From CAZPKH01 sp964587165 (GTDB lineage: Bacteria > Bacteroidota > Bacteroidia > Bacteroidales > Muribaculaceae): a stretch of 64,000 nt of DNA. The stretch lies in contig CAZPKH010000004.1 of NCBI GenBank assembly GCA_964587165.1, positions 14,148-78,147 of the forward strand. The letters are read 5' to 3'. Below, one piece after another: positions 26,151-33,581 of this stretch (position 1 is the first letter of the stretch; each line of letters starts with the position of its first letter). A program made the position numbers and the translations under genes. Under the pieces are notes generated by a model. The model was not told where the DNA came from and made no database searches. It was given only the letters and a program-made list of their open reading frames with translations.

Positions 26151-26702
26151 ATGAATCCTACTCACACTCAGAAGCAACTTGCCGAAGCGACAGCCATATG
26201 CCGCAAAGTGTTCACCGACAAACTGGCCGACTACGGCGCCTCGTGGCGCATCCTGCGGCCGCAGTCGCTCACCGACCAGATTTTCATCAAGGCCAAGCGC
26301 ATCCGTTCGCTTCAGGAGAAAGGGGGCCGCGGAATGGTCGACGAGGGGTATCTGCCCGAATTTATCGGGATAGCCAACTACGGCATAATCGGGCTGATAC
26401 AGCTTGAGCTCGGCAATACTGTGACAGTCGACATCGACACTACGCGCGCCGTGGAGCTTTACGACCGGTTCATGCACGACACCCTGACACTGCTTACTGC
26501 CAAAAATCACGACTACGACGAGGCGTGGCGCTCCATGCGCCTTGAGAGCTATGTCGACCTGATACTCACCAAGGTGATGCGCACCAAAGAGATCGAGGAC
26601 CACGCGGGCCACACCGTTGCCTCCGAGGGTATTGATGCCAACTATATGGATATGGTGAACTATGCGCTTTTCGGAATCATACGCCTCGCCTGCGCCGACT
26701 GA
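26151..26702 (+). CDS. DUF1599 domain protein (internally duplicated)
   Basis: Cytosolic protein of 183 residues in the DUF1599 family. Two tandem copies of about 75 residues are visible: the first runs from KLADYGASWRILRPQSLTDQ to GIANYGIIGLIQL, the second from KNHDYDEAWRSMRLESYVDL to MVNYALFGIIRL. The shared Tyr/Asp-x-x-Trp-Arg motif and the Asn-Tyr pair may form an active or nucleotide-binding site; the family has been linked to nucleotide modification, but its activity in Bacteroidetes is not established. It is the first gene of a set with a BT_3928-like protein (41-bp overlap) and tpiA. Confidence 0.85.
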   Translation: MNPTHTQKQLAEATAICRKVFTDKLADYGASWRILRPQSLTDQIFIKAKRIRSLQEKGGRGMVDEGYLPEFIGIANYGIIGLIQLELGNTVTVDIDTTRAVELYDRFMHDTLTLLTAKNHDYDEAWRSMRLESYVDLILTKVMRTKEIEDHAGHTVASEGIDANYMDMVNYALFGIIRLACAD

Positions 26703-28023
26703 CGCCCCCGCACCGTCGCCGGAACTCTCGGCATGGATCAAACTGCTGGTGTGGATATGCCGCATAGTGGTAGGCGGCACGTTCATCGCATCGGGTGTGG
26801 CCAAGTGCATAGATGTATGGGGGGTATTTTATAAAATCTCCGACTATGAGGCCGCCTGGGGTATCGACGTGCCGCGCTCCATCACCCTTGCCGGCGCTTA
26901 TGCCCTCTCGCTGTGGGAGGGGCTTCTGGGATTCATGCTTCTGCTGGGGTGCTACCGCCGGGGCGCCGTGTGGCTGCTGCTGGCCACAATGGGCGTCATG
27001 CTCCCGCTCTCGATATACATATATCTATACAACCCGGTGGCCGACTGCGGATGCTTCGGCGACATGATCGTGATATCAAACTCGGCCACATTCTATAAAA
27101 ACATACTGCTCACGGGCGCACTGATATTCCTTGTGCCGTACAACAAGCGTGTGCTCCCGCTCATCAGCCGGTATCTGCAGTGGGTGGCCGGAGCCGCCGT
27201 GACACTCTACCTCCTGGCGGTGGCTGTTCTGGGATATTCGATACAGCCGCTGATAGATTTCCGGGCATTCCCCGAGGGAACTATGCTCGCCGAGAGTGAT
27301 GACGACGACGCACCCGACGCGGCGCAAGAGTATGAGTTCATCTACGAGCGTGACGGGCGTACGGAGGTATTCACCGTCGACTCGCTCCCCGACGAGAGCT
27401 GGACGTTTGTCGACCGCCGACCCGCCGGTGGTGGCACCGAGACTCATGCAACGACGCATGATAACCTGGTGCTATACGACAGCGAGGGCGACGACGCTAC
27501 CGCCGAAGCCATCTCCCCCCGGGGCGAACAGATTCTCGTACTCATACCCGACATCGACCGCATCGATATATCTTTCACATCCTACCTCAACGCCCTCTAC
27601 CGACATCTGCGCGACACCGGCGGTTCGATGGCGGCAGTTCTGGCCACCGACCACGCCGAGCAAGGGATTGCCCTGTGGCGCGACCTGGCCATGGCCGAAT
27701 ATCCTATATATACGGCCGATCCGACCCAGATCAAAGCACTCGCCCGCGGACATGTGGCCTTGGTATACCTGCGCGACGGGCGCGTGGTGTGGAAGCGCAC
27801 CGCAGCGTCGGTCGACGGCGAGACACTGATCGCCGACATGCAAAGCAAGCCGCTCGACAGCTGGAGGTTTGACGGGCGCTACCTTTTCGCATCGCTCAGC
27901 TGGGCTTTGGCAATAATCTTAATTTTTATTATCTTTGCCGACGCAATACGGCGCATCGGCCGATGGCTCATCGAAAGAAACCGCCGCATAGCCCGCCGCA
28001 TGCGCGAGCATCGAAATAACTAA
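26662..28023 (+). CDS. BT_3928-like membrane protein (DoxX/MauE-type plus thioredoxin-like region)
   Basis: Membrane protein of 453 residues with a composite layout. Residues about 25-200 form five helices of the DoxX/MauE type with the conserved VVGGTFIASGVAKCID start and the CGCFGD motif after the third helix. Residues about 205-275 are acidic and hydrophilic. Residues about 285-400 look like a thioredoxin fold (ILVLIPDIDRIDISF to HVALVYLRDGRVVWKRT) but lack CxxC, so a redox role through that domain is unlikely. One more helix lies near residue 415. The start overlaps the DUF1599 gene by 41 bp. The same neighbour pair occurs in Bacteroides; function unknown. Confidence 0.8.
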   Translation: MRFSESYASPAPTDAPAPSPELSAWIKLLVWICRIVVGGTFIASGVAKCIDVWGVFYKISDYEAAWGIDVPRSITLAGAYALSLWEGLLGFMLLLGCYRRGAVWLLLATMGVMLPLSIYIYLYNPVADCGCFGDMIVISNSATFYKNILLTGALIFLVPYNKRVLPLISRYLQWVAGAAVTLYLLAVAVLGYSIQPLIDFRAFPEGTMLAESDDDDAPDAAQEYEFIYERDGRTEVFTVDSLPDESWTFVDRRPAGGGTETHATTHDNLVLYDSEGDDATAEAISPRGEQILVLIPDIDRIDISFTSYLNALYRHLRDTGGSMAAVLATDHAEQGIALWRDLAMAEYPIYTADPTQIKALARGHVALVYLRDGRVVWKRTAASVDGETLIADMQSKPLDSWRFDGRYLFASLSWALAIILIFIIFADAIRRIGRWLIERNRRIARRMREHRNN

Positions 28024-28042
28024 ACAAAACATATAAAACCCT

Positions 28043-28798
28043 ATGAGAAAGAAAATTGTAGCAGGCAACTGGAAAATGAACACCACCCTCGCCGAAGGCG
28101 TAGGTCTGGCTAAAGATGTAAAAGAAGCTCTCTCGCGCGTAGAGCCCAAATGCGACGTAGTGATCTGCGTACCTTTCACACATCTCGCTCCGGTGGCTGA
28201 TGCTATCAATGGTTCTGCCCTCGGCCTCGGCGCCGAGAACTGCGCCGACAAAGCCAAAGGCGCCTACACCGGCGAAGTGTCGGCATCGATGGTAGCCTCG
28301 ACAGGCGCACAGTACGTGATCCTCGGCCACTCCGAGCGTCGCCAGTACTACGGCGAGACCTCAGCCACCCTGCGCGACAAAGTGGCTCTCGCACTCGAAA
28401 ATCAGCTCACCCCCATCTTCTGCATCGGCGAAGTGCTCGAGCAGCGCGAGAACGGCTCCTACCTCGACGTGGTGAAAACACAGATCGAAGAAGGCCTCTT
28501 CAACCTTTCGGCCGAAGAGTTCGGCAAGATCATACTCGCCTACGAGCCCGTATGGGCAATCGGTACCGGCAAGACAGCCACCGACGACCAGGCTCAGGAG
28601 ATGCACGCTCACATCCGCTCGGTGATAGCCGGCAAATACGGCCAGGAAGTAGCCGACAACACCTCGATACTCTACGGCGGCTCATGCAAGCCCTCTAACG
28701 CTCCCGCACTGTTCGCCAAACCTGACGTGGACGGCGGTCTGATCGGCGGAGCAGCCCTCGACGCAGAGTCGTTCATCGGCATCGTCACAGCATTCTGA
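28043..28798 (+). CDS. tpiA: Triosephosphate isomerase
   Basis: Glycolytic enzyme of 251 residues interconverting dihydroxyacetone phosphate and glyceraldehyde 3-phosphate. Catalytic residues are visible: Lys in VAGNWKMNTT, His in ILGHSERRQYYGE, Glu in AYEPVWAIGTGKTA, and the phosphate-binding LYGGSCKPSNA loop. It follows the BT_3928-like gene by 19 bp and a strong hairpin terminator comes right after. The codons are strongly biased to C-ending forms, as expected for a highly expressed gene. Confidence 0.98.
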   Translation: MRKKIVAGNWKMNTTLAEGVGLAKDVKEALSRVEPKCDVVICVPFTHLAPVADAINGSALGLGAENCADKAKGAYTGEVSASMVASTGAQYVILGHSERRQYYGETSATLRDKVALALENQLTPIFCIGEVLEQRENGSYLDVVKTQIEEGLFNLSAEEFGKIILAYEPVWAIGTGKTATDDQAQEMHAHIRSVIAGKYGQEVADNTSILYGGSCKPSNAPALFAKPDVDGGLIGGAALDAESFIGIVTAF

Positions 28799-28820
28799 TA
28801 CTCAATCAGATACCATCCCG

Positions 28821-28850
28821 AGAGGCGGCCACCCCACGGTGGCCGCCTCT
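28821..28850 (+). terminator. Terminator of the tpiA operon
   Basis: Perfect 13-bp G+C-rich arms (28821-28833 and 28838-28850) with a 4-base loop, followed by TTTC. It lies 22 bp after the tpiA stop codon. Confidence 0.85.
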
Positions 28851-29227
28851 TTCATGTCTGCCCCCGCATATTTCCACACAGCTATTGTGTATCTGAAATA
28901 TTATTCATAGTTTTGCAAAGCGGAAAAATCAGAGCCTGTCTCTTGATCCGCAGACATATCAAAAGCGTTTTTTGCTTTATCCTTTACAGGAAATCGCCAA
29001 ATTTCATATTCACGAAGGAGAAAGCAGTCGACAAAACGCTCATGCTTGTCGTGTATCCACTCCCCGACAAGGGGTTTCGATATCCGATAAGGCGTGGGAG
29101 TGGACTGTTTATTTCGTGTAAGGCGTTTGGCGATGCCTCCTGTAAGATAGACAAGAACATCATTCCACGCTTTTTTTGTATTATTACTAAACGTCAAATC
29201 GGGAATGGAGGCGACATCAAAAGCAAA
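28851..29227. other. A+T-rich intergenic stretch before the lipoprotein gene
   Basis: Between the tpiA terminator and the lipoprotein ATG I see no convincing TAnnTTTG promoter. The plus-strand frame of the lipoprotein stays open back to 28913, but this extension would precede the signal peptide and is not credible. The only other content is the minus-strand remnant at 28901-29239. Confidence 0.45.
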
Positions 29228-29239
29228 ATGAAAAAGCAT
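28901..29239 (-). pseudogene. Possible gene remnant, C-terminal part of an unidentified protein
   Basis: A minus-strand frame of up to 112 codons has a normal-looking amino-acid composition (for example KAWNDVLVYLTGGIAKRLTR and HERFVDCFLLREYEIWRFPV) but no promoter, and its 5' end runs into the start of the lipoprotein gene on the other strand. I do not recognise the family. It could be the 3' end of a gene cut by the event that brought in the lipoprotein gene, or a chance frame. The surrounding DNA is less G+C-rich than tpiA. Confidence 0.3.
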
Positions 29240-30253
29240 TTCTTTCTTCTACTTCTGTGCTTGCCGTTGCTTCTCGCTTCTTGCGGCGACGACGACGAAC
29301 CATCCTCACCTTCCATGCCCCCTGCCTCCGGGTCTGAAGAGTCTGGCCTGATCGGATACTGGGTTTGTAACGATTACGAAGAGTTCGAAGCCTACCACAT
29401 TGAGGCTAACGGCGTAGCTACATCACTTTCGGGAGAATACGGAACTCCTTACGAAAATGAGGAGTACACTACCTACTGGACTGCAACCCACGTAGACGAA
29501 ATGAAGATCGTCAGCGTAAACACCTCTACACTTATACTGGACGAACATGGCGATGGCAGCGACATAATAGTATACAGCCGCATATCAGCTGCACAATGGA
29601 ATAACCTCAGACGCACAGGCACATTGGACGGCAACGGAGGCTCAACGCCCGACACCCCGGACACACCCTCATGGAGCACATCTGATTTCGTAGGCGTATG
29701 GCTCAGTTGGACTAAAGGAGCAGTTTACGAGCTTAAGTCCAACTATAATCTGGTATGCTATTATCTGACTGAATCCGGGAGCAATACTTACAAAGAAAAG
29801 GTGACCGGAACATGGAGCTACAACTCTACCACACAAAAGATCTCATTTAATAAATCTGACGGCTCAAGAACCGAAATCGTCACCGCTGTCAACTCACCGT
29901 GGGGGTTCAGAACAACTGACGGATACTGGGAAGCCACCCAAATACCCACCTATCGAGATGACAATCCTTCTGCTGACAATTCCCTGCTCCAAGGTACCAA
30001 GTGGCAAGGACGAGTGGACGGCGACCTGGTAACTATCGAATTTAAAGCCAACGGAAAGTTTACTGAAACCTATGATGGGTATTCTACATCAGACTCCTAT
30101 CAGGTATTGGATGCCAATACCCTGCTTATCGGAGAAAAAACCGTATTATCCAACACATTCGGCTCAATAGTAACCTTCACGCTCAACTATAATAAGACAA
30201 AAATTACCTTCTCAAACAGTTATGATAAGTGGGAACTGTCACGTATAATGTGA
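29228..30253 (+). CDS. Lipoprotein with lipocalin-like repeats, unknown function
   Basis: Predicted lipoprotein of 341 residues. The signal peptide HFFLLLLCLPLLLASCGDDDE ends in a lipobox, and the acidic run right after the Cys fits Bacteroidetes lipoprotein export signals to the cell surface. Three segments of about 80-100 residues each start with a Gly-Tyr/Val/Lys-Trp pattern (LIGYWVCNDYEEF, FVGVWLSWTKGAVYEL, GTKWQGRVDGDLVTIEF) followed by beta-strand-rich sequence, like lipocalin-like domains common in Bacteroidales lipoproteins. A Thr/Pro linker joins the first two. The start at 29228 is chosen for the signal peptide. Base composition is clearly lower in G+C than its neighbours, and it splits tpiA from the SPOR-folE pair. 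Confidence 0.72.
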   Translation: MKKHFFLLLLCLPLLLASCGDDDEPSSPSMPPASGSEESGLIGYWVCNDYEEFEAYHIEANGVATSLSGEYGTPYENEEYTTYWTATHVDEMKIVSVNTSTLILDEHGDGSDIIVYSRISAAQWNNLRRTGTLDGNGGSTPDTPDTPSWSTSDFVGVWLSWTKGAVYELKSNYNLVCYYLTESGSNTYKEKVTGTWSYNSTTQKISFNKSDGSRTEIVTAVNSPWGFRTTDGYWEATQIPTYRDDNPSADNSLLQGTKWQGRVDGDLVTIEFKANGKFTETYDGYSTSDSYQVLDANTLLIGEKTVLSNTFGSIVTFTLNYNKTKITFSNSYDKWELSRIM

Positions 30254-30281
30254 TAACCCACTCCTTACCAAAATTCCTCAA

Positions 30282-30325
30282 TAATGAGCCTTGCCTCAGA
30301 TTCCCCTCTGAGGTAAGGCTCATTA
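30282..30325 (+). terminator. Hairpin after the lipoprotein gene
   Basis: Arms of 19 bp (30282-30300 and 30307-30325) with one G-U pair and a 6-base loop, 28 bp past the lipoprotein stop codon. No T-run of note, but the stem is strong. Confidence 0.75.
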
Positions 30326-30373
30326 CCCTTTGAGCCGGCAGCGATCAACCCCCGACTTTAGATTTTAGATTTA

Positions 30374-30405
30374 TTTGGAGAAACGGCGGGAATATCGTAC
30401 TTTTG
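30374..30405 (+). promoter_or_regulatory. Promoter of the SPOR-folE pair
   Basis: TTTG at 30374-30377 and TACTTTTG at 30398-30405 are spaced by 20 bp, a full match to the Bacteroidetes -33/-7 promoter pattern. The SPOR gene starts 28 bp downstream. Confidence 0.75.
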
Positions 30406-30433
30406 CGGGCAGATACAGCGATACGCACTTCTT

Positions 30434-30919
30434 ATGACAAGAGCACGACATATCTTCATACTTGTTCTCGCCATGATATTCGCAGGAGCCACAGGCGCAT
30501 TTGCCGCCGAACAGAAAGGCACTCCCTCGATTGTCGACAAGATCATGGCCGACTCGGCAAGCATCGTCGTACAGCCCGGCGGACTGTCCGAGCGCGTGCT
30601 TTTCCATAAGCCTGAAGTGCGCCAGCGCCCCGTAAACAACCGCATGGGGTATCGCGTGCAGATATTCTCCGACGGCAATCAGACTACCGCCCGCAATACC
30701 GCCCGAGCACGCATCCGGCAAGTGTCGTCGCGCTTCCCCCAGTACCGCACATATCTTGACTACAAAGCGCCATACTGGCGCGCACGGGTAGGCGACTTCA
30801 AGTCGAAAGAGGAAGCCAACGAACTCTCCGGACAGATCCGCCGCGCTTTCCCTGCCTTCAGCAGCGAGGTGCGCGTGGTGTCCGACCGCATCAGCATCAT
30901 CGAGCAGCCCACCGAATAG
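30434..30919 (+). CDS. SPOR domain-containing exported protein
   Basis: Exported protein of 161 residues. A signal peptide (HIFILVLAMIFAGATGAFA) is followed by about 45 residues of linker and a SPOR domain at about residues 70-155, recognisable from MGYRVQIFSDGNQTTA at its first strand and PYWRARVGDFKSKEEANEL in the middle. SPOR domains bind glycan strands stripped of stem peptides at division sites, so a role at the septum is likely. Promoter spacing supports the start at 30434. folE follows after 40 bp. Confidence 0.88.
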   Translation: MTRARHIFILVLAMIFAGATGAFAAEQKGTPSIVDKIMADSASIVVQPGGLSERVLFHKPEVRQRPVNNRMGYRVQIFSDGNQTTARNTARARIRQVSSRFPQYRTYLDYKAPYWRARVGDFKSKEEANELSGQIRRAFPAFSSEVRVVSDRISIIEQPTE

Positions 30920-30959
30920 TCTCACTCCCCTTCCCCCTCCATTCATCACGCATCAAATT

Positions 30960-31535
30960 ATGGCTGATCAAGATTCACAAACCATAGATCAGATAGCCGA
31001 ACACTTTGAAGCCATCATACGGCTGCTGGGCGACGACCCCTCGCGCCAAGGGCTCCTCAAGACTCCCCGACGAGCCGCCAAAGCACTGTATTACTGCACC
31101 GGCGGCTATCGCAATGACCCGGCAAAGGTGGTGGGCGATGCCATATTCGACCACGAAGGGTCGCGCCTTATCGTAGTGCGCGACATAGAGTTTTATTCGT
31201 TCTGCGAGCACCATATATTGCCGTTTTTCGGCCGCGTGTCGATCGGGTATATCCCCTCAGGCAAGATAATCGGGATAAGCAAGCTCGCGCGGCTGGTGAA
31301 CCACTATGCACGCCGACTTCAGGTGCAGGAGCGCCTTACGGCACAGGTGGCCGACGCACTGATGACGATGCTCCCCGGTTGCAAAGGCGTGATCGTAAAA
31401 TGCGAAGCCCAGCATCTGTGCATGAAGATGCGAGGCGTTGAGAAACAGGACGCATCGACAACTACCATCGACTATACCGGATGCTTTGAGGAGTCGGCCG
31501 ACATGCGCCGACAGTTTTTCGACGCCCTCAGCTGA
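30960..31535 (+). CDS. folE: GTP cyclohydrolase I
   Basis: Homodecameric zinc enzyme of 191 residues, first step of folate (or queuosine precursor) synthesis from GTP. Zinc ligands and the catalytic His are in SFCEHHILPFFG and the later KCEAQHLCM motif. IPSGKIIGISKLARLV and QERLTAQ are substrate-site signatures. It is the second gene after the SPOR gene. The frame stays open for 39 codons past the TGA, into a REP-like repeat; this extension is not part of the family. Confidence 0.97.
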   Translation: MADQDSQTIDQIAEHFEAIIRLLGDDPSRQGLLKTPRRAAKALYYCTGGYRNDPAKVVGDAIFDHEGSRLIVVRDIEFYSFCEHHILPFFGRVSIGYIPSGKIIGISKLARLVNHYARRLQVQERLTAQVADALMTMLPGCKGVIVKCEAQHLCMKMRGVEKQDASTTTIDYTGCFEESADMRRQFFDALS

Positions 31536-31570
31536 CCGCTCCCCGAGCGCCCCACCCTCAAGACCAAGAG

Positions 31571-31603
31571 CAAGCTCGGAGGGCGCATCCTTCAGGGTGC
31601 GCC
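31571..31603 (+). repeat. REP-like repeat copy 1, hairpin downstream of folE
   Basis: A 25-base unit at 31571-31595 (CTCGGAGGGCG core) is closely similar to 38739-38763 and to the complement of 38816-38841. Inside it, GGCGCATCC and GGGTGCGCC form a 9-bp stem with one G-T pair and a TTCA loop, followed at about 31609 by a second small stem (ACCTAC/GTAGGT). It lies 36 bp after folE and may act as its transcript end. Confidence 0.6.
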
Positions 31604-31702
31604 GATAACCTACCGCGTAGGTAATGTGTCGAACCCCAAAGGACTCAAGATCTGAACGTCCGGGCTCCGAACATACCTTACTTCCCTCAATTTATCAACG
31701 CT

Positions 31703-31894
31703 CTATTCTCTCTTAGTTTTTTCGAGATATTCAGCAAGTGCATCTTTTGCCGGCACAATCCGGGGCAAGCCATTTGCGTCGGCAAAGACCATATCTTGGC
31801 CAAGAGCCGCCTTTCGACGCAATAAATTCTCGTAGGATTGTTTCAACCCTTCCGTGATTTTTTAAAACATTTTCAGTTCCTCTTGTTCAGACAT
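31703..31894 (-). pseudogene. Small partner protein of the zeta-like kinase, nonsense codon
   Basis: The frame starts with ATG at 31894 (MSEQEELKMF) and is stopped at codon 11 by TAA. It then continues in the same frame for 52 more codons (KITEGLKQSYENLLRRKA to EYLEKTKRE) to a TAG at 31703. The usual residue at the stop is probably Lys, so a single AAA-to-TAA change would explain it. The intact form would be a 63-residue basic/acidic protein. Such small genes accompany zeta-like kinases in Bacteroidetes and may be antitoxins; that role is inference. The 5' end overlaps the kinase gene by 22 bp. Confidence 0.6.
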
Positions 31895-32451
31895 GACTCC
31901 TTGATTTTAAAGAATAAATCGTTATTAAGTATTTTCGTGTTATTCGCTACAGGAACTGTATCATCAACATTATCAAAAAACATCCAACTGTCTACGATGG
32001 GAACAAAAATATTGAAGAAATTCTTTAATCCCAACCAATATCGGCGAATAATTATATCTTTTGGAATATTATGACCTCCCTCACTTACACGCTTTGCCAC
32101 GCGTTCAATAGCCATTTCCGGAGACGATAGCCAAAAAAAGAGAAGCACACTTGATATCCCAATTCTCTCGCCCTAACAACCAAACGAGCATAGCTTCGGG
32201 TGGCCAAAGTGGTTTCGATAGCGAACGTGCTTTTCCTTTCAAGCAATGTCTCGATACGCTGAAGCATCAATTTCCCGGCCTCTAAAGCAACAGACTCCGG
32301 ATTGAATGGCGACAATCCTTTGGCGATCTCGTCTGCATTAACAAACTCACTACACCCCAGCAAATCCGGCAATACCGAATATGATGCCGTAGTCTTTCCG
32401 GCACCGTTGCATCCTGCTATAATATAGAATATAGAGTGTAGGTTTAGTCAT
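31873..32451 (-). pseudogene. Zeta toxin-like P-loop kinase, frameshifted
   Basis: The minus strand encodes a recognisable zeta-toxin family kinase broken by frameshifts. The start MTKPTLYI at 32451 is followed by an exact 7-bp tandem duplication (CTATATT twice) that throws the frame just before the Walker A motif GCNGAGKTT. Sequence then runs through EFVNADEIAKGLSPFNPES and TFAIETTLATRSYARLV. A second shift by one base near 32145, at a T-rich spot, separates it from FFWLSSPEMAIERVAKRVSE. Two lesions, plus a nonsense codon in the neighbour, make a sequencing error unlikely. Zeta kinases phosphorylate UDP-GlcNAc in known toxin systems; this one is inactive as written. Confidence 0.8.
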
Positions 32452-32485
32452 CTGAAGATTCTATAACTCATGAATTAGGGTGTTA

Positions 32486-32493
32486 CAAATATA
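32486..32493 (-). promoter_or_regulatory. Relic -7 element of the zeta-like pseudogene
   Basis: CAAATATA on the plus strand reads TATATTTG on the pseudogene strand and matches TAnnTTTG, 35 bp upstream of the original ATG. The surrounding 180 bp up to 32634 are very A+T-rich and hold nothing else I can identify apart from the promoter of the next gene. Confidence 0.45.
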
Positions 32494-32602
32494 GGATATT
32501 ATATTTAAGCAAGCTCTATAATATATGTTAATACTCTTATTTCGCCCAACTGAGGGGAAGCAGTTATTCTTGACAGAGGGTTAGAATCCGCGGAATTTTT
32601 TG

Positions 32603-32610
32603 TATCTTTG
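32603..32610 (+). promoter_or_regulatory. -7 element for the rmlD-like gene
   Basis: TATCTTTG matches TAnnTTTG and ends 24 bp before the ATG at 32635. It lies inside the longer reading frame that begins at 32608, which argues against that earlier start. Confidence 0.65.
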
Positions 32611-32634
32611 TGCCGACAAAAGAACGAAAGAGAA

Positions 32635-33513
32635 ATGAAGATTTTAGTGACCGGTTGCCGTGGTCAGCTCGGCAACGAAATGCGCATTATACTGGAAGAC
32701 CGTATGCCCGGCATCACGGTATATACCGATGTCGATGAGCTCGACCTCACCGATGCCGATGCCGTACGCCGGTTTGTGGCCGCAGGCGAGTTCACTCATA
32801 TACTGAACTGCGCCGCTTATACTGCCGTCGACAAAGCCGAGGGCGAAGGAGCGCGTGCATGTCAGGCAGTGAATGTCGACGCCGTGCAAAATCTCGCCAC
32901 AGCAGCCTACGAAGCCGGTGCCAAGGTGGTGCACGTATCGACCGACTATGTGTTCGACGGTACCGCCCACACCCCTTACCGCGAGAGCGACAAGGTGAAT
33001 CCTACCTCGCACTACGGCACCACAAAGCGCAAAGGCGAGATGGTGCTTCTTGCCATGGCTCCCGAGAGTGTGATAGTGCGCACGGCATGGCTCTACTCGC
33101 CGTTCGGCGCAAACTTTGTCAAGACTATGCGACGCCTCGGCCGCGAGCGCTCGGAGCTTGGCGTTGTGGCCGACCAGGTAGGCACCCCCACCTACGCCCG
33201 CGATCTGGCCGACGCTATCTATTCGATAATCACGGCTCAGCAATGGGTGCCCGGCATATACCATTTCACTGACGAGGGCGTAGCGTCATGGTACGACTTC
33301 ACCAAGGCGATACACCGCCTGTCTGGCATCACCGGATGCGACGTGCGCCCCTTAAGCACCGACGACTACCCCACTGCGGCCACCCGCCCGGCCTACTCGG
33401 TGCTCGACAAAACTTTGATCAAAAAGACTTTCGGAATCACCATACCTCACTGGGAGGAGAGCCTCGCCGACTGCATCGCGCGCCTCGAAGTGATGGAAAA
33501 AGAAGAAAAATAA
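32635..33513 (+). CDS. rfbD: dTDP-4-dehydrorhamnose reductase
   Basis: Short-chain dehydrogenase of 292 residues, last step of dTDP-L-rhamnose synthesis. The N-terminal Rossmann motif reads ILVTGCRGQLGNEM. The catalytic region has VHVSTDYVFDGTAHTPY and the Tyr-Lys pair in SHYGTTKRKGE. The start at 32635 follows the promoter; nine residues of the longer frame lie across the -7 element. The other rhamnose genes (rfbA, B, C) are not in this window. prfC follows after 68 bp. Confidence 0.93.
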   Translation: MKILVTGCRGQLGNEMRIILEDRMPGITVYTDVDELDLTDADAVRRFVAAGEFTHILNCAAYTAVDKAEGEGARACQAVNVDAVQNLATAAYEAGAKVVHVSTDYVFDGTAHTPYRESDKVNPTSHYGTTKRKGEMVLLAMAPESVIVRTAWLYSPFGANFVKTMRRLGRERSELGVVADQVGTPTYARDLADAIYSIITAQQWVPGIYHFTDEGVASWYDFTKAIHRLSGITGCDVRPLSTDDYPTAATRPAYSVLDKTLIKKTFGITIPHWEESLADCIARLEVMEKEEK

Positions 33514-33581
33514 ACACTGACGGGCACCGCTTGCGGCTGTTGGGCTGCCGGCGGTGCTCTTGCTATATCTGAGCACGATAT

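Noticed and set aside
28913..29227. N-terminal extension of the lipoprotein by 105 codons
   Set aside because: The lipobox signal peptide begins at 29228, and the extension has no sense-like composition or promoter.
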